Source: Rhizobiales bacterium Ga0077524
GTDB taxonomy: Bacteria; Pseudomonadota; Alphaproteobacteria; Rhizobiales; Hyphomicrobiaceae
Reading direction: 5' to 3'
DNA: 55,176 nucleotides
Assembly: GCA_001464755.1 (NCBI GenBank)
Contig: LNDR01000408.1
Coordinates: 1-55,176, forward strand
Shown here in pieces: positions 52,672 to 55,176 of this stretch. Each line of letters begins with the position of its first letter. The first letter of the stretch is position 1. Under the pieces are notes generated by a model. It worked only from the letters and a program-made list of their open reading frames with translations. It searched no databases and had not been told where the DNA came from. Position numbers and translations under genes: made by a program.

Positions 52672-53874
52672 TCAATAGGTCTCCACATGGTAGCGGCCCT
52701 CGCCGCGCATCCGAGGCTTGAGCGCAGCCCAATCGATCCCAGCCCCCGACGCGATCTCGGCGAGCGCTGCATCGACGCCCTCCTCCATGCCTTTCAAGCC
52801 GCAGATGAAGACATGCGTTGTAGCGTCGGCCAACAGCGGAGCAAGTCCAAGTGCGTTGGCGCGCATACGATCCTGGACATACTCCTTAGGTTGCCCCTCG
52901 ACGCGCGAGAAGACGAGGTGCTGCTCGAGAAGGCGCGCCGGTACTTTCTGGAGTGGACCGAAGTACGGAAGCTCCTCGGGTGTTCGAGCGCCAAAAAACA
53001 TGATCATGCGCCCGACGGCAGCCGGTGCCGAGCGCCGCCGCCGCTCCGTAAAGGCCCGAAAGGGCGCGGATCCGGTGCCGGTGCAGATCATGAGGATGTT
53101 GGCGCGAGGATCATCGGGCGCCAGGAACGTCGAGCCGAATGGGCCGGTGACCGCGATGCGCGCCCCGACCTTCAAGTTGCAGAGCCACTCGGACACCAAG
53201 CCGCCCGGCACCCGCTTGACGGTCAATGCGATGTTGTTGGCGTTACGCTTCTCCCCGTCCCGGGCCGAGGCGACCGAGTAGAGGCGCAGCGGATAGGGTC
53301 GGCCGTCCGGATCGGTGACAGGCGGCAGAACGCCGATCGATTGCCCCTCGAGGATTGGAAACGCAGCTTCTCCGAACGACAGCACGATATGGCGAACGTC
53401 GCTCTCGGCGGTCGGCGCGGTGATGCGGAAATTCCCCTGGACCGTTGCAATCGCCGGATTCGATCGGGCGTAAAGGTTGACGACAGGTCGCGTCGCCGAA
53501 GCTGGCGCAACGGCTCGCCCGCCACCGCCAGCGTGTGCCGCTTCGATCAGGGCACCGACCTCCCCTTCGGAGGCCTCGGACAGGCTTATGCCGGCTGCGC
53601 CCAGCGCCTGCTGCGCGGGCAACTCCATCCACTCCAGTTGCTCCGCGACCGCATATGGTGTCGCGACGATGCGCCAGTTGTCGATCGATCCCGTCGGGCA
53701 CGGCGCAATACAGTCGAGGCAGGCGTTGCACTTCTCCGGATCGACCACATAGTTGCGATCATCATGACTGACGGCGCCAACCGTGCAGGTCGCTTCGCAC
53801 GTCCCGCACCGTATGCAGATCTCAGGATCGATCAGGTGCTGCTTCTGCAGCGTCGCGGTTGTCGTTTGCGTCAT
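52672..53874 (-). CDS. boxA: Benzoyl-CoA 2,3-epoxidase reductase subunit BoxA
   Basis: BoxA supplies electrons from NADPH to the BoxB epoxidase in aerobic benzoyl-CoA breakdown. 400 residues. Two [4Fe-4S] ferredoxin motifs at the N-terminus: Cys-Ile-Arg-Cys-Gly-Thr-Cys-x3-Cys (about 20-30) and Cys-Asn-Ala-Cys-Leu-Asp-Cys-x3-Cys-Pro (about 49-60). The C-terminal half is a FNR-type reductase: FAD site 'PYPLRLYSVAS', NADP site 'LMICTGTGSAPFRAF', and the final 'GEGRYHVETY'. BoxB and BoxC are not in the window. Divergent from the TRAP solute-binding gene, which might import an aromatic acid. Confidence 0.93.
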   Translation of the reverse strand: MTQTTTATLQKQHLIDPEICIRCGTCEATCTVGAVSHDDRNYVVDPEKCNACLDCIAPCPTGSIDNWRIVATPYAVAEQLEWMELPAQQALGAAGISLSEASEGEVGALIEAAHAGGGGRAVAPASATRPVVNLYARSNPAIATVQGNFRITAPTAESDVRHIVLSFGEAAFPILEGQSIGVLPPVTDPDGRPYPLRLYSVASARDGEKRNANNIALTVKRVPGGLVSEWLCNLKVGARIAVTGPFGSTFLAPDDPRANILMICTGTGSAPFRAFTERRRRSAPAAVGRMIMFFGARTPEELPYFGPLQKVPARLLEQHLVFSRVEGQPKEYVQDRMRANALGLAPLLADATTHVFICGLKGMEEGVDAALAEIASGAGIDWAALKPRMRGEGRYHVETY

Positions 53875-54107
53875 GGGTCCGGATGACCTTCATCTTGTGT
53901 CAGCAACGATCGGCCACGGCGACATTTGTCGCACGCTCGGCGCCCCGATGTCACGGCAACATGCCGGAAATCCAGACAGAGTTTGCGCCGACTGCCTGCT
54001 CGGCCACCCCTAACTCCGCTTGCAGTCCGAGAAATTTTCGGCTCAATGTAGGGACAAGGTCCCGCCGGGGGCCTCGTCAATGACCGACTTCAATGGGAGG
54101 GTCGTCT

Positions 54108-55160
54108 ATGCGTCGTTTCCTTGCGGCAACCGCGTTTGCCGCAACGCTGGGATTTGCGGCTACCGCGAACGCTCAGAATATTGATTCCAAGACGTTCAAC
54201 GTCGTGGGCACTTGGAACTTCCTGACCAACTATCAGGTGCTCGAGAAGCCGTTCTTCACGGACGAGCTGCCGAAGCTGTCGGGTGACAAGCTCAAGGGGA
54301 ACGTCAAGGCCGTCAACGAGCTCAATCTCAAGGGCACCGAACTCCTGCGCCTGCTGAAGCAGGGCGTGTTCGATATGGTGTTCGCCCTGCCGATCTACGT
54401 CGAGGATGGCGGCGCCATCGTCGAGGCCTTGGATATTGCCGGCGTGGCCCGCGACTACAAGATGGCCAAGGACATCTCCGAGATCTGGCTGCCTGAGATG
54501 CAGAAGGTCATGAAGGAGAAGCACAACGCAATCATTCTGGGCACTCACACGTGGCCGGAGCAGGATTTTTATTGCCGTGACGACGTCAAGAGCGTCGAAG
54601 ATCTCAAAGGCAAGAAGGTCCGCGTCCAGGGCACATCGCAGTCCGATCTCGTGGCCGCACTCGGAGCCACCGGCGTGACGATCGCCTTCTCGGAGGTCGT
54701 GCCGGCGCTCGAGAAGGGCGTCGTTGATTGCGCGATCACAGGCACCATGCCGGCCTATAAGGCCAAGTGGCCCGAGGTCACGAAGTCGCTGTTTCGGCTG
54801 CCTGTCGGCTTCACCGCTGGCATGCTGGTCGCCAACTTGAGCATGTGGAACAAGCTCTCGCCTGATACGCAGGCCCTGATCCAGAAGGCCGCCAAGGACC
54901 TCGAGGAGCGTTCGTGGAAATCAACGCAGCTCGAGACCGAGGACGGCGTCTTCTGCACAACCGGCACAGGCGCTTGTCCGGCAGGTCCTCCAGGCAAGCT
55001 CATTCTGAACAAGCCCAGCGAGTCGGATCTCAAGACGCGTGACAATGTGCTGAACGAGTCCGTGCTCAAAAAGTGGGCCGCCCGGTGCGGCAAGGAATGC
55101 GCTGAGAAGTGGACCGAGCTGATCGGCAAGAAGTACGGCCTGGTCGCAAAGGCCGAGTAA
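54108..55160 (+). CDS. TRAP transporter solute-binding protein, DctP family
   Basis: A 350-residue periplasmic protein with a signal peptide ending 'FAATANAQ'. The DctP features are 'GTELLRLLKQGVFDMVFALPIYV', in parts, 'LKGKKVRVQGTSQSDLVAALGATGV' with the conserved Arg that binds the carboxylate, and 'EVVPALEKGVVDCAITG'. GGGAGG precedes the ATG at 54108. TRAP permease genes would be expected downstream, beyond the window edge. Carboxylic acids are the likely substrate; an aromatic acid is an inference from neighbouring boxA. Confidence 0.93.
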   Translation: MRRFLAATAFAATLGFAATANAQNIDSKTFNVVGTWNFLTNYQVLEKPFFTDELPKLSGDKLKGNVKAVNELNLKGTELLRLLKQGVFDMVFALPIYVEDGGAIVEALDIAGVARDYKMAKDISEIWLPEMQKVMKEKHNAIILGTHTWPEQDFYCRDDVKSVEDLKGKKVRVQGTSQSDLVAALGATGVTIAFSEVVPALEKGVVDCAITGTMPAYKAKWPEVTKSLFRLPVGFTAGMLVANLSMWNKLSPDTQALIQKAAKDLEERSWKSTQLETEDGVFCTTGTGACPAGPPGKLILNKPSESDLKTRDNVLNESVLKKWAARCGKECAEKWTELIGKKYGLVAKAE

Positions 55161-55176
55161 GCCTCGACATGGCGGG

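Overview
The window is high-GC, gene-dense chromosomal DNA from an alphaproteobacterium, most likely of the Hyphomicrobiales (Rhizobiales). The signs are a GcrA-type C-terminal domain, the NUDIX / DUF6111 / CCA-transferase operon, tyrS divergent from anmK, a DUF3597 protein, a KdpE/KdpD-like pair, BoxA, and many CoA-thioester, CaiB, TRAP and ABC solute-binding genes typical of a heterotrophic soil or water bacterium living on organic and aromatic acids. No rRNA, tRNA, CRISPR array, transposase, integrase or complete phage module was recognised. Three genes look broken: a GMC oxidoreductase, a HupE-like transporter and a small deaminase-like remnant.

Layout. 1-7.9 kb: truncated and frameshifted GMC oxidoreductase, a large DUF2339 membrane protein, a CaiB-type CoA-transferase with a two-domain acyl-CoA dehydrogenase, and a DUF3597 protein. 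8-12.8 kb: tyrS followed by a free-standing protein that copies its C-terminal S4 domain, then a DUF1353 protein; anmK and a ketopantoate-reductase-like gene diverge from them. 13-19.1 kb: small hypothetical proteins, a KdpE/KdpD-like two-component pair without pump genes, an M20 peptidase and a class III aminotransferase. 19.2-24.6 kb: a minimal GcrA-like protein with its own terminator, an Asp/Glu racemase-family protein, a membrane-anchored TAXI solute-binding protein, a biotin-carrying acyl-CoA carboxylase alpha subunit and an ABM-domain protein.

24.7-33.6 kb: ketopantoate-reductase-like protein, a crotonase-fold protein lacking both usual catalytic glutamates, a divergent acyl-CoA synthetase, a phosphoribosyltransferase, the cca/DUF6111/NUDIX operon, a proline-rich membrane protein, a gene remnant and a GNAT acetyltransferase. 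33.6-41.9 kb: broken hupE behind an Mrp-DUF971 fusion with a histidine-rich linker, fdhD, a secreted DUF900-type hydrolase behind a long inverted repeat, a thioredoxin-reductase-like ferredoxin-NADP reductase, and a LemA/M48 protease pair. 42-46 kb: ABC solute-binding protein, rhodanese, SDR, [2Fe-2S] ferredoxin and Hpt protein. 46-55 kb: a 991-residue membrane-anchored helical protein with an exact 11-residue repeat, a dipeptide epimerase, a threonine-dehydratase-like enzyme with an MFS transporter, BoxA, and a TRAP DctP protein.

How the genes fit together. Much of the content serves uptake and CoA-linked catabolism of carboxylic and aromatic acids (solute-binding proteins, acyl-CoA ligase, dehydrogenase, transferase, carboxylase, BoxA), alongside redox and Fe-S/molybdoenzyme support (Mrp, FdhD, ferredoxin, FNR). 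The most unusual items are the hendecad-repeat membrane protein divergent from an Hpt protein, the S4 copy beside tyrS, the His-rich Mrp-DUF971 fusion, and the minimal GcrA-like protein. Nothing here proves a wholly new system; these are the best candidates.
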